Below are positions 1 through 8,644 of a DNA stretch of 64,000 nt, one piece after another. The DNA is taken from positions 1 through 64,000 of the forward strand of contig CAWEMY010000013.1 in the NCBI GenBank assembly GCA_963810305.1, in the 5' to 3' direction. Position 1 is the first letter of the stretch, and each line of letters starts with the position of its first letter. The stretch is from JACDCA01 sp963810305 (GTDB taxonomy: Bacteria > Acidobacteriota > Vicinamibacteria > Vicinamibacterales > 2-12-FULL-66-21). A model generated the notes under the pieces. That model worked only from the letters and a program-made list of their open reading frames with translations, was not told the DNA's origin and did not search any database. The translations under genes were made by a program, and so were the position numbers.

Positions 1-593
1 CGGAAGTCGCCGCGGACCTCGTCAGGCGCCGCCGCATCCCCCCGATCCTGATCGTTGGCATCGATCACGGCGTGCTGCGGCGTGCGCGAGAGTACCTGCC
101 GGTCGAAGACGAGCGAAATCCCTTCGCCAGGCGTCCGCTCGGCCGCGAATACGCGGAGTTCGTCACGCGAGAGCTCATCCCCTACGTCGCCCGTAACTAT
201 CCGGTCACGCGTGGTGCTTCCACGACCGGGTTCGGAGGCTCCTCATATGGCGCGATGGCCGCGCTCTACACCGCACTGGTCAAGCCCGGGGTTTTCGGCA
301 GATTGTTGATCGAGAGCCCGTCGCTCTACGTCCGGCGCGGACACCTGCTCCGCATGGCACGCGCCGCGAAGCGCTGGCCGGCGCGCGTTTACCTGGGCGT
401 GGGCACGATGGAAACGCGCCGGCAGGACTGGAATGAAGAGACCGTGCGCTACGTCCTGCTCCTCGAGCGGGCGCTTCGGCGCGCGCGTCTCGGTCCGCGC
501 CGCCTGCGCGTGAGAGTAGAAGAGGGAGCGGCCCACACCGAATCAGCCTGGGCCGCGAGATTGCCCGATGCCTTGGAGTTCCTGTTCGGGTGA
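1..593 (+). CDS. Alpha/beta-hydrolase esterase, C-terminal part
   Basis: The reading frame is open from the left edge of the window and ends with TGA at 591-593, so the N-terminus is missing. The segment IVGIDHG followed by a region reading REYAEFVTRELIPYV and the nucleophile elbow GGSSYG match the esterase D / enterochelin-esterase type of serine hydrolase; the central Ser of GGSSYG would be the nucleophile and the His near the end (AAHTESAW) the likely triad base. Such enzymes hydrolyse carboxylic esters, but the substrate cannot be read from sequence. It is followed by 357 bases without a gene, so it is probably the last gene of its transcript. Confidence 0.75.
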   Translation, partial: EVAADLVRRRRIPPILIVGIDHGVLRRAREYLPVEDERNPFARRPLGREYAEFVTRELIPYVARNYPVTRGASTTGFGGSSYGAMAALYTALVKPGVFGRLLIESPSLYVRRGHLLRMARAAKRWPARVYLGVGTMETRRQDWNEETVRYVLLLERALRRARLGPRRLRVRVEEGAAHTESAWAARLPDALEFLFG

Positions 594-950
594 CCCAACA
601 AGGAGGCGATGACAGAGCCACGGCCTGAATCTACAGACACAAGGCGTCGCTCGTGCGTTATCCGCGGAAGATCGGAAGGTAGGAAACGGGTAGCCCCTAA
701 ACGGCCGGAATACATGGTCTTGCACAATAGTGCGCGCTATTCTGGCTCCAAGTAGAAATTACGTATCTCAGGTATAAATCCGGCGCCAAACAGAACATAG
801 TCAGCCTAAGCGGCGACTATTTCCCAACCTCTTCTGGAGGTTGTCTTATAAAATGCCCGAGATGAGCTGGCGCCAAACGTGCTGTTTGATTTGCTGAGAT
901 GTCGGTCTGTCACGGCGTGTGTGCCAAAACGCCGACCTCAGGAGGATTGA
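594..950. other. Gene-free upstream region of the PEP-CTERM gene
   Basis: No open frame with coding character is present. The region is less GC-rich than its surroundings and contains two copies of the decamer GGCGCCAAAC, at 782-791 and 869-878. The second copy lies inside a sigma-54-like promoter. A ribosome-binding site (AGGAGG) lies a few bases before the ATG at 951. The first copy could be an activator site or chance. Confidence 0.6.
868..883 (+). promoter_or_regulatory. Sigma-54-like (-24/-12) promoter
   Basis: The 16 bases TGGCGCCAAACGTGCT carry the invariant GG and GC dinucleotides at the spacing of the RpoN consensus (TGGC...GC, with the GC pairs twelve bases apart). Initiation would fall near 894, leaving a leader of about 57 bases before the ATG at 951. 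In several exosortase bacteria PEP-CTERM genes are driven by RpoN with a PrsR-type activator, which makes the match meaningful in this position. No activator gene is present in the window. Confidence 0.5.
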
Positions 951-1766
951 ATGAAATCTCAGTGGACTGTCGCTCTTTCTGTGCTGTTTGCTTTCGTTGG
1001 AGTCTCGAACGCGCAGGCCACGCAGATTGATTTCAACACACCGGGCTTTGCCGGCCCCCTCAGCGGAACGGTGCAGACGTTTACCAAGACCGGCGTGGAT
1101 CTCGGCGCCGCCGGCCTCGTGGACCTGACGTTTGAATCCCTCAGCCTCAGCGGCGGGTTGACGCCAGCACGCACCCTGTACTGGGACGCGAACGACGGCA
1201 ACGGGTTCGCCGATGGTTTCGGCGTTATGCGTGACTTCGGGGCTCCCCTTTCCAATAATTCATATTCGGATGACGAGATCGAAGGCGACGAGATTCTTCG
1301 ACTCTCGTTTTCGACTGCGGTCAACCTTGTGGGCTTCAATGTGACCGACTCTTTCCACGAGCGCGAAGGCGGCGACTTTGGCGCGATTCTCGCGGGATGC
1401 GATAATCCCGGCTTGGACTGCTACTTTGAGCGCGGGTTCTACAGCATTGACGGCGGCGCGACCTGGGTGACTTTCGAGGCCGCGCCTTTCCAGTTTCGCT
1501 TCAACAGCAACGGTGCGCAGGACGTAGTCGTAAACGCGCTCAACGTGTCGTCCATCTTGTTCCGCGGACCGGGCCGCTCGGGGACGATTGCAGGGAACGA
1601 CTTCCGTCTCGAGGATTTCTCGCTGGCCGGCATCGAGGTGGAAAGCCCACCGATTCCGGAGCCTGCCTCGCTCATGTTGATGGGCAGCGGCCTGCTCGGC
1701 GTCATCGGCGCCATTCGCCGCCGCAAGGCGCAACTGTCGAACGCGTCCGCGCCCGAGGTTCAGTAG
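951..1766 (+). CDS. PEP-CTERM sorting domain protein
   Basis: The 271-residue product has an N-terminal signal peptide ending near SNAQA and a C-terminal PEP-CTERM signal: the PEPAS motif, a short hydrophobic segment and a basic RRRK tail followed by about a dozen residues. PEP-CTERM proteins are exported, then cleaved and anchored by exosortase, usually in bacteria that make exopolysaccharide. The central part (about residues 25-230) is rich in Asp, Asn, Gly and beta-type segments, with a few Cys that could form disulfides; it resembles no enzyme I recognise. The ATG has an AGGAGG site and a sigma-54-like promoter upstream. The polysaccharide-type transferases just downstream on the other strand fit the usual EPS context. 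Confidence 0.85.
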   Translation: MKSQWTVALSVLFAFVGVSNAQATQIDFNTPGFAGPLSGTVQTFTKTGVDLGAAGLVDLTFESLSLSGGLTPARTLYWDANDGNGFADGFGVMRDFGAPLSNNSYSDDEIEGDEILRLSFSTAVNLVGFNVTDSFHEREGGDFGAILAGCDNPGLDCYFERGFYSIDGGATWVTFEAAPFQFRFNSNGAQDVVVNALNVSSILFRGPGRSGTIAGNDFRLEDFSLAGIEVESPPIPEPASLMLMGSGLLGVIGAIRRRKAQLSNASAPEVQ

Positions 1767-1781
1767 TCTGAGTGTGATCCG

Positions 1782-1812
1782 GCGCGGAAAATAGCGCATC
1801 TATTCTCCGCGC
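1782..1812. terminator. Bidirectional hairpin between convergent genes
   Basis: Two 13-base arms, 1782-1794 and 1800-1812, are inverted copies with one mismatch and a five-base loop. The hairpin lies between the convergent stop codons of the PEP-CTERM gene and the glycosyltransferase, where it could end transcription from both sides. It lacks a long U tract, so intrinsic termination is not certain. Confidence 0.55.
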
Positions 1813-1820
1813 TCGGTTTC

Positions 1821-2570
1821 TCACTTCCGCGAGTTGTCCGCTGCCTGCAACTTGCCGTATTCCGTACGCCATAAGTCAGCAAACTGCACGTTTTCCCAGC
1901 CCGCCATCCACGGGCCACCGCGAGTGAAGTGCACCGCCCTCGGTAGTTCACCCCCAACTCCAAGGGGTGATGAACCTTCAAGCCAGTTCCAATCCGTCGG
2001 CAATGCGCCGATCTCATCGTCGGACAACCAGCAGAATCGATGGAGATCTCGGCCCGGTACTCCGTTCAATGTCTCGAGTGTTAAACGTTCGTGGGCAGGG
2101 TGAGCCAGATTGAAGAGCATTAGGCTGGACCAGTTCTTGCGCGCATATCTTGTCTGTGCTTGACCGTCCATCTTGAGCGCTTCAAGCGGTTCGTGTCGAT
2201 GCTGAACGCAACAGAGCGCTTTTGTTGCATCGGCCGAGTCCAACAACTCTGCAATGTCGGCAAGCCACAGGAAGTCGCAATCGCAGAAGACAGCCCACCC
2301 TTCACGTCGCCCAGCCTTCGCCGCTAAGAGCGGCACGAAAAAGCGCGTGATCGCGAACTCCGTGCTCATGGGCGCTTCAGAGATTACATCCCATAACCGT
2401 TGCTCACGGCACTCCGTGGGGCGCGTATAGAGTCCCGCACGGCGCAGTTCGTCGAGAACTACTGGGCTTACATCCACAGGTATACTCGCGCGAGAGCGCA
2501 GCGAGTGCTCGCATACCTGATAGGCTTTCTTCTCGCGCGGATCCCACCCTACAAACCCGGTCAGGTTCAC
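1821..2570 (-). CDS. GT8-like glycosyltransferase
   Basis: The 249-residue product starts at GTG (2570-2568) with a good GAGGAG site eight bases upstream. The motif FCDCDFLW near residue 96 contains a DxD pair of the kind that binds the metal and nucleotide sugar in GT-A glycosyltransferases, and the N-terminal FVGWDPREKKAY resembles the start of GT8-like and stress-type hexosyltransferase proteins. The C-terminal half holds conserved-looking His and Trp (AVHFTRGGPWM), again typical of this fold. It lies 31 bases downstream of the methyltransferase-transferase gene on the same strand and is probably cotranscribed with it. The sugar donor and acceptor are not predictable. Confidence 0.6.
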   Translation of the reverse strand: MNLTGFVGWDPREKKAYQVCEHSLRSRASIPVDVSPVVLDELRRAGLYTRPTECREQRLWDVISEAPMSTEFAITRFFVPLLAAKAGRREGWAVFCDCDFLWLADIAELLDSADATKALCCVQHRHEPLEALKMDGQAQTRYARKNWSSLMLFNLAHPAHERLTLETLNGVPGRDLHRFCWLSDDEIGALPTDWNWLEGSSPLGVGGELPRAVHFTRGGPWMAGWENVQFADLWRTEYGKLQAADNSRK

Positions 2571-2601
2571 AGCAGTTTCTCCTCATGCACACATTGTCTT
2601 C

Positions 2602-4779
2602 TTAGCTGACTGAAGCGCGGTGCGTTATCAGCCGGCGCATCAACCTGGCGGCAACCCGAAGTGGTGCGGTTATCTGCCAGCTCGTGCTCCGCCGCATGGC
2701 CTCCAGAGCAAGCCGCGCCGTTTCCAACTCGCTGTTTAACCTCTCTGCGTCCTTGGCGGACGCGTAGGCCTCATCGCGAGCTGCGGCTTCAGCTGCAAGT
2801 CTTGCGATGCGTTCCTGCGCCTCAGCTCGCACGCGCCGCAACTCGGACCATTGTTGCTCGGCCTCAGCTGCGAGCGAGACGGCTGTCGCGAGTGCGGTAT
2901 CAGGGGGACTACCCGCGCGTGCCGGTTCGGCGAGCAGCGATGCGAAGCGCTCGTAGAACCGAGCATCCACCGCCTCGGCATAGGTTTCCCGAAAAAGACG
3001 CGCACGATGTGCTGCTTGAGCCAGGAATTCGGGGCTGCGAAGTACTTCGGGCAACCGTTCGACCGGCAACGCCTCCAGATGGTCGTACATTCGTGGTTGC
3101 CCCGACTCGCAGATGATCACGGGCTTGTTCGAGATAGCTCCGTCCAGCGCGATCGTCGAGATTGGCGTGATGACCAGATCCACCAGCGGGACGATGCGGC
3201 TAAGAGGCAGATCGGCAGCGATGCAGCAGGTCTCGTCGAGGAAACGGACGTTCTTGCTGTACGACTGTAGCTGGGGATCGTGCGCAGGGTGCGGTCTGAC
3301 GAGAAACAGCGTCTCAGGGTGCGTCTCGATCACGCGAAGTAGACCAGCCTGGAGGGTTTTATCGACACCGGGTGAACCCCAGCGACTACCGAACTTCTTG
3401 ATTGCCAGCAGAACGACCGAAGCGAATCGAGTTCGCTCGATGCCGAGCCGAAGGTCGAGGCCATCCGAGTGCAACGGCATCAACTGATCGGTGTAACGAG
3501 GCGAACCGATGCGGCGCACCTGGCCGGGACTGAACATTCCCCATGGGACCTCCGCAGCGCCGACCCGGTGCTTGCCCTGCTGAAGGATGCGTTCCTCCGA
3601 AGCCCCCCAATTGAGCACGGTCTCGGAGGCGAAGGTGACGATCCGCCCGTGGAACGCGCTCGGCCATATGCCATGCTGAAGAAGATAGGTCCGACATCCA
3701 TGGAGTCGTCCAAGAACCGAGATCTGAAGGCCGTGAACATGGTTGACGGAGCATCCGGACTCAGATGCCGTTATCAAGACGCGGCCCGCGAGTTCAGCCC
3801 AAGGTAGTTCGTCGGCCCGCTCGTAGACGTGGGTCCGTACCCCTGACCGAGCCAGAAATGCAATGATGGCGCGGCAATAGCGTTCCTCGATGAAAAATGG
3901 ACGCAGGATCACCCTCAGGTCGTCCCTCGGTAACACGTCGAGCAAGGGTCGGAGAAGGGCGAAATCTGGTACGTGGTGCAAGCTGATGAGGAAACGGACG
4001 TCTCCTTGCACCTGGAACTGTCGCCGCTTCTCCGGCCTGTAGGCCACGTCAAGTAGCCCGTTTATCTCGGCCTCGACCAGCGTCCAGTCCGGCACATCCG
4101 TTGTCTTCTCGAGGACCAAGTAACGGGGTTCACCCTCGTGGAGATCACCAAATGGATTTAAAATCCGCCAGCGATCAACGAGCGGGTCAGTGACACTCCG
4201 CTCCGAGGTGGGATGGTGTGTAGCCGAGTCGAAGTGCGACGTAGGTAGTACTCGAAAGCCCGCGGCCCGGAACACGCGAACCCAGGTCGAGACCGGGAAA
4301 ATCGAGGCGTGGAACAGATTGTCACGCGAACTCGGCCGCGCCAAAATGGAGACGACGAGCAGGTGCACACTGAGATTGGCGAGGTTCCGCATCGCCGCGA
4401 AGACATGCTCGCGATCGATGTGTTCAAGGACATCGAGGCAACAGGTGAGATGCGGCACGCCATCGCCAATCCGCTCCATCTCCTGACGGATGCGTGCGAT
4501 GTCGGTCTCGGAGTAACGAGACAGATCAAAGGCGATGATGGGCTGTCCGGGTGAGGGGCAGATGTCTGTGGTGAGTCCTCGGATCCCAAGCCTGCCTAGA
4601 GATTCAACAAGTCGCCCTTGGCCACCGCTCACGTCGAGCAGGCTGGTCACACCGGCCGTACGGCAAAAACTGGCGAGGAGCGTCGGGAGAAGGTCTATGT
4701 TGAAACTGGTGTGCGTTCCGCGACGGTGGCGGTAGTCGTCATTGTACACGGCGGCGTAATCAGTGACAGATGCGTACAA
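2602..4779 (-). CDS. Methyltransferase-glycan transferase fusion
   Basis: The 725-residue product has at least three parts. Residues about 1-200 look like a class I SAM methyltransferase: motif I reads LLDVSGGQGRLVE, followed by a DICPS acidic loop and a CLDVLEHI motif IV/V region. Residues about 250-620 resemble GT-B-type capsule or CDP-glycerol transferases, with LFLVRPHP and a later TPISTIALDGAISNKPVII segment typical of donor-binding lobes. Residues about 640-700 are an Ala/Glu-rich coiled coil and the protein ends with STSWQITAPLR, a tail found on many bacterial glycan transferases. The start is TTG with GGAG just upstream. It is probably an EPS or O-chain assembly enzyme. Confidence 0.6.
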   Translation of the reverse strand: MYASVTDYAAVYNDDYRHRRGTHTSFNIDLLPTLLASFCRTAGVTSLLDVSGGQGRLVESLGRLGIRGLTTDICPSPGQPIIAFDLSRYSETDIARIRQEMERIGDGVPHLTCCLDVLEHIDREHVFAAMRNLANLSVHLLVVSILARPSSRDNLFHASIFPVSTWVRVFRAAGFRVLPTSHFDSATHHPTSERSVTDPLVDRWRILNPFGDLHEGEPRYLVLEKTTDVPDWTLVEAEINGLLDVAYRPEKRRQFQVQGDVRFLISLHHVPDFALLRPLLDVLPRDDLRVILRPFFIEERYCRAIIAFLARSGVRTHVYERADELPWAELAGRVLITASESGCSVNHVHGLQISVLGRLHGCRTYLLQHGIWPSAFHGRIVTFASETVLNWGASEERILQQGKHRVGAAEVPWGMFSPGQVRRIGSPRYTDQLMPLHSDGLDLRLGIERTRFASVVLLAIKKFGSRWGSPGVDKTLQAGLLRVIETHPETLFLVRPHPAHDPQLQSYSKNVRFLDETCCIAADLPLSRIVPLVDLVITPISTIALDGAISNKPVIICESGQPRMYDHLEALPVERLPEVLRSPEFLAQAAHRARLFRETYAEAVDARFYERFASLLAEPARAGSPPDTALATAVSLAAEAEQQWSELRRVRAEAQERIARLAAEAAARDEAYASAKDAERLNSELETARLALEAMRRSTSWQITAPLRVAARLMRRLITHRASVS

Positions 4780-5018
4780 GGGACTCCATTCGCGGAGGCG
4801 AATCAGATGCGTCCTCTTGTGAGGTCAAGACTGATCCGCCACAAACGAGTTCCACCCCATCACGCTGGCCTCCAGTTTTGGTTAAAGAGGCGATAGAGGG
4901 CCGAGCAGTAACCGGGGCGCAATGCCGATGACTCCCAAACAGTAATACGTTGGGGCCCGCGACGCCACCGACTTCGGAGGCGACAGTTTTCGTCGGCTGT
5001 TGGCCTACGAATGTCACA

Positions 5019-5051
5019 GCCCTAAAGGGCGGGACTACGGGTGAGGAACTC
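5019..5051. repeat. Palindrome plus GGACTAC tail, copy 1
   Basis: The palindrome GCCCTAAAGGGC is followed by GGGACTACGGGTGAGGAACT. A nearly identical 32-base copy lies at 50019-50050. On the minus strand this copy supplies the last codons (SPAL) and the TAG stop of rdgB. Confidence 0.75.
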
Positions 5052-5611
5052 GCGTAGCGCGAAGAAGGCTTTCCCCCTGTGGCTGATGCGGGATTTCTCG
5101 TCCTGGGAATCTGCGCGAGAGTCACCCCAAGAGGCGGGTAGAAGAAGATCGGGTCGTACCCGAAGCCCTCGGCGCCGGCAGGGGATTCCGCGATCGTGCC
5201 GTCGACGGTTTGCTCTGTTTCGTACAGGAGCTGCCGGCCGCGCGCGAGCGCCAGGTGACAGACAAACCTCGCGCTGCTGGTGGTGAGACCGCGCTGCGCG
5301 AGCAACTGCCGGATCTTCCGGAATTTGACCGGGTAGTCGGTGCCGTGCCACCGCGCAGAGTGGATCCCTGGCGCGCGATCGAGCGCATCGATCTCGAGCC
5401 CCGAGTCGTCGGCTACCGTCAACTCACCAGTCGCGGCCGCGTAGTAGAGCGCTTTCAGCCGCGCATTCTCGCCGAAAGTCTGGCCGGTTTCGGCGGGCTC
5501 GGCGACCGGCGGATAATCCTTCAGCGTTTCGAGCGTGAACGGGATCCCCGACAGGATCCCCTCGATCTCGCGAAGCTTCCCTGGATTGGTTGTTGCGATG
5601 ACCAGCTTCAC
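5022..5611 (-). CDS. rdgB: dITP/XTP pyrophosphatase, frame broken
   Basis: RdgB (Ham1) hydrolyses dITP and XTP to monophosphates and keeps deaminated purines out of DNA. The N-terminal part shows the family signature TNPGKLREIEGIL and the VADDSGLEIDAL motif, then GFGYDPIFF. At about 5105 the frame breaks: the expected ending (EDEKSRISHRGKAFFALREFL) continues in another frame and stops at 5022. One missing base would repair it and give 196 residues, the normal length. Read without repair, the frame runs on with unrelated sequence. The start is GTG and overlaps the rph stop by four bases (GTGA), so it is the last gene of the amidase-GerMN-rph operon. Confidence 0.9.
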
Positions 5612-6336
5612 CGGAGTTCGCCGACAACCGATTGCTGGAGCGTGACGAGAGTCCTGATCCCGTCATCGGCGAGCTGCAGCAGCGAATCGAGCGCACCGCG
5701 CTCGAACGGGGGGCCTTCGGCCGTCCCCTGGACCTCGATGAAGCGCCCATCACCGGTTTTAACCACGTTCATGTCGACGTCCGCGCGGGAGTCTTCGTCA
5801 TAGGCAAGGTCCAGCATCGGGGTGCCCGCGACGACGCCGACGCTGATGGCGGCGACGTAATCCGATACCGGGATTGTCCGGATCATCCCTTTCTGCCGCA
5901 TCTGCTGTAGCGCAAGTACCAGCGCAACGAAACCTCCGGTGATCGACGCCGTGCGGGTGCCGCCGTCGGCCTGGATCACGTCGCAGTCGATCCAGACCGT
6001 CCGCTCCCCGAGCTCCGGCAACCGCATCACCGAACGCAGCGACCGGCCGATCAGCCGCTGGATCTCCTGGGTGCGGCCGCCAACTTTCCCGGCGGTGGCT
6101 TCGCGCTGCGTGCGGGTGGACGTCGCGCGAGGCAGCATCCCGTACTCAGCGGTCACCCATCCCTTCCCGGTATTGCGGAGAAACTGTGGCACGCGTTCCT
6201 CGACGCTGGCGGTGCAGATCACACGGGTCTTGCCGGCTTCGATGAGGACCGACCCCTCGGCGTGCATCGTGAAGGAAGGGGTAATGCGGGTGTCGCGAAG
6301 TGCCTCCGCGGCGCGTCCGTCGGTTCTGTTGGTCAT
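5608..6336 (-). CDS. rph: Ribonuclease PH
   Basis: The 242-residue product is a phosphorolytic 3'-5' exoribonuclease that trims tRNA 3' ends. Recognisable segments are GSVLIEAGKTRVICTASV near residue 30, the TGKGWVTAEYGMLPRAT region, GRTQEIQRLIGRSLR with the conserved arginines, and DCDVIQADGGTRTASITG. The start is taken as ATG at 6336 because the segment MTNRTDGR begins the normal family length; the longer open frame upstream is the shadow of the GerMN gene. It overlaps its neighbours by four bases on each side (ATGA with the GerMN gene, GTGA with rdgB). The rph-rdgB pairing is common in bacteria. Confidence 0.96.
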   Translation of the reverse strand: MTNRTDGRAAEALRDTRITPSFTMHAEGSVLIEAGKTRVICTASVEERVPQFLRNTGKGWVTAEYGMLPRATSTRTQREATAGKVGGRTQEIQRLIGRSLRSVMRLPELGERTVWIDCDVIQADGGTRTASITGGFVALVLALQQMRQKGMIRTIPVSDYVAAISVGVVAGTPMLDLAYDEDSRADVDMNVVKTGDGRFIEVQGTAEGPPFERGALDSLLQLADDGIRTLVTLQQSVVGELR

Positions 6337-6920
6337 GATGGATTGTCTGACTTTATCCACTTCAGGCTCTTGGTGAGCGGGTGCCGCAGATCGACATGCC
6401 CAGCGAGTGTATCCGCCTCTTTTCCATCGATGAGAATCTGCACGCGCACGATCGCCGGGAGGTTCACGGTCAGTGCATTGACGATGGCGTAGACGGTGAA
6501 CAGCTCGTCGAGTGAGCCGCCGGTATGCCGGGCCGTGACCTCGCCAGTGAGATCGACGAAGGCGTCCCCCCGCTCGGTTACATAGAGCGCGCGGAGCTTC
6601 GTCCCGTCGGGGATCGCCGACGCGAGCGGGGGAGGTGCCGCGCCGATCTGTGCCTCGATGATGCGCCGTGCCTGCTCGGTGATCGGATCGCCGAAGGGCA
6701 CCTCGCGCTGCACGAGCTGAAGCGACAGCCCATCTTCGCTGATGAAGAACAACGTTGCCGTGATCTTGCGTTCCGCAGACGCGGCGGCCGCGGTCGAGGC
6801 AGTAGCCGTGCCTGCGGTTGTGCCCGCCTGGTGGCTGCCCCGCCGCACGAGAACAATCACGAGCACGGCCACCAGCGCTGCGGCCGTACCAGCGGCGATG
6901 AGGTACCCGCGGCGGTTCAC
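6333..6920 (-). CDS. GerMN domain envelope protein
   Basis: The 195-residue product starts at GTG, overlapping the amidase stop by four bases. A basic start (VNRRGYL) is followed by one transmembrane segment to about residue 26, an Ala/Thr-rich linker, and a GerMN domain from about residue 50: TATLFFISEDG, LVQREVP, EARRIIEAQI-like helix, then FVDLTGEV and ELFTVYAIVNALT. GerMN domains occur in spore germination protein GerM and in envelope proteins of non-sporulating bacteria, often next to N-acetylmuramoyl-L-alanine amidases as here. It probably acts at the cell wall with the upstream amidase; the exact role is unknown. Confidence 0.85.
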   Translation of the reverse strand: MNRRGYLIAAGTAAALVAVLVIVLVRRGSHQAGTTAGTATASTAAAASAERKITATLFFISEDGLSLQLVQREVPFGDPITEQARRIIEAQIGAAPPPLASAIPDGTKLRALYVTERGDAFVDLTGEVTARHTGGSLDELFTVYAIVNALTVNLPAIVRVQILIDGKEADTLAGHVDLRHPLTKSLKWIKSDNPS

Positions 6921-8431
6921 TGTGTACCTGCCGGCTGCCGCGAATCGCGGAACTGGACGATTGCATCGAACAGGCTCTGGGCCAGTGCGTTCTGATGATC
7001 GTCGGACGACAGTTGCTTCTCCTGCGCCGGGTTGGTCATGAATCCCATCTCGATGAGCACGGCCGGCATGTTGGCGCCGACGAGCACGCGAAACGGCGCC
7101 TGCTGCAGCGCACGGGGGCTCATCGCGACACGGCCGCGCAGCGAGGCCTCCACCCTTCGGGCGAAAGCGGCGGAGTTGGGGATGTGACGCGCCTGCGCCA
7201 GTCTCCAAGGTACGACCTCGATGTCGCGGCTCCCGCCGCCGAACACCGGGAGTGTCTCACCGGGCGCCGCGGCAGCTCGAGCCGCTTCCTCGCCGTACTC
7301 ATCGAGGCTCAGGTAGAACACCTCGGCGCCGGTGGCCGACGACCGCACTGACGCGTTGGCGTGGAGTGAAATGAAGAGGTCCGCTTTGTTGTTGTTGGCC
7401 AGCGCCGCGCGCTGATCGAGGCCAACGGCCGAATCGCCGTCGCGGGTGAGGATGACGCGGATGCCGAGGCGCGCTTCGAGGGCGGCCTTCAATCGCCTCG
7501 CGACGCCGAGCGTGATGTTCTTCTCAACCGATCCGCCCGACCCCCGTGCGCCTTCGTCGGCCCCGCCGTGCCCGGCATCCACCACCACGGAGCGCAATCC
7601 GCCGGTCGGCGACAGTTCGAGCAGCGGCGGCGCTTCCTGCGGTGGCGGCGCGGGTTGCCCCGGAGGCGCGGCCGGGTCTGTCGCAGCTGTGATGTCGAGC
7701 ACGATGCGGCTGCCGCCACGTTCACCGGGCAGATCGGAAGTCTTGAACGACGCGAAACGCGGTCCGAGATCCACGACGATCGCCGCATTGCCTTCGAGGC
7801 GGATAGCCTGAATCAGCTCAGCCCCGGCCGGTGGGGGCAGGCTGGCGTCCAACGCATCTGCCTCGAACCGGATCAGCAGTCGGTTGCCTTCCTGCGTCAC
7901 TGCGTGTGCGGTCGTCGGGGCAATGTCCAGTGTCAGCCGGGCCAAGCCGCCCTGCACGTCCAGGCGTCCACCAATCCGCGGGACGCGAATGTCGCCGACC
8001 ACCACCAGCCGCGACGGCCTCCGCACGTCGATTCGCGTCCCGGCGACCGACGCCAGGGCGCGGTTCAGGAAGTCGGTGGGCACGAACCAGGCGCGGCCGT
8101 CGCGCGTCGGGGGCGCCGACAGCGAGACCAGCCGCCCCGCGACAGAAGCGAGCTCCTGGCCCGGTGACAGCACGATGGTCTGACCTCGCACGGTGACGGT
8201 GAGTCCTGCCGCGAGCGTGTCTTCGCGAGTGGTGAAGTTGAAGAGGCGGGCCAGTTCCTCCACCGCGAACATGTCCTGGCCATTGATGGACTGGACGGCG
8301 AGCGGGCGCCGTCCTTCACGCGAGAGCACGGTGTAGGGCGCCGGCCCCTGCGCCGCCGAGAACGCATTCGTAAGGAGGCCGAGGCCCGCTGCCAGGGCAA
8401 TGCCGGGGATATATCGCGAAGGCTTCGACAA
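6917..8431 (-). CDS. N-acetylmuramoyl-L-alanine amidase (Amidase_3)
   Basis: The 504-residue protein has an N-terminal signal peptide, a beta-rich region (about 30-130), an AMIN-like domain (about 140-245), a Pro-rich linker and a C-terminal Amidase_3 domain. Zinc-site motifs are visible: VVVDAGHGGADEG with the first His, a Glu in SVEKNIT, and FISLHANAS with the second His; the last catalytic Glu is in PAVLIEMGFMTN. AmiC-type enzymes cut the amide between MurNAc and the stem peptide during cell separation. It is the first gene of a four-gene operon (amidase, GerMN, rph, rdgB) whose members each overlap by four bases. Confidence 0.92.
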   Translation of the reverse strand: MSKPSRYIPGIALAAGLGLLTNAFSAAQGPAPYTVLSREGRRPLAVQSINGQDMFAVEELARLFNFTTREDTLAAGLTVTVRGQTIVLSPGQELASVAGRLVSLSAPPTRDGRAWFVPTDFLNRALASVAGTRIDVRRPSRLVVVGDIRVPRIGGRLDVQGGLARLTLDIAPTTAHAVTQEGNRLLIRFEADALDASLPPPAGAELIQAIRLEGNAAIVVDLGPRFASFKTSDLPGERGGSRIVLDITAATDPAAPPGQPAPPPQEAPPLLELSPTGGLRSVVVDAGHGGADEGARGSGGSVEKNITLGVARRLKAALEARLGIRVILTRDGDSAVGLDQRAALANNNKADLFISLHANASVRSSATGAEVFYLSLDEYGEEAARAAAAPGETLPVFGGGSRDIEVVPWRLAQARHIPNSAAFARRVEASLRGRVAMSPRALQQAPFRVLVGANMPAVLIEMGFMTNPAQEKQLSSDDHQNALAQSLFDAIVQFRDSRQPAGTQ

Positions 8432-8644
8432 CAGGAATTGATTCTAGCGTGTGCAACCGTGTGCAACCGGCCCGCATTTGCACCGAGTCGCGAACTGCGT
8501 TAGATTATGCCGCCTCTTGCGGCTCGTAAGGGCGTCCGACCTGCGACGGTCGTCTTGCCGGGCTCGCGTGAAAAAGTAGGCTCTCGCTCGTTGCGCTGTC
8601 TTCACCTCGTTCCACGGGTATGGTGATCGCGACCTGGAGGCTTC

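Noticed and set aside
594..867. Hidden small gene before the PEP-CTERM gene
   Set aside because: No frame with a start, ribosome site and coding character; short frames overlap the esterase end only.
5608..6966. RNase PH as a 452-residue protein
   Set aside because: The first about 210 residues are the wrong-frame reading of the GerMN gene; the real start is 6336.
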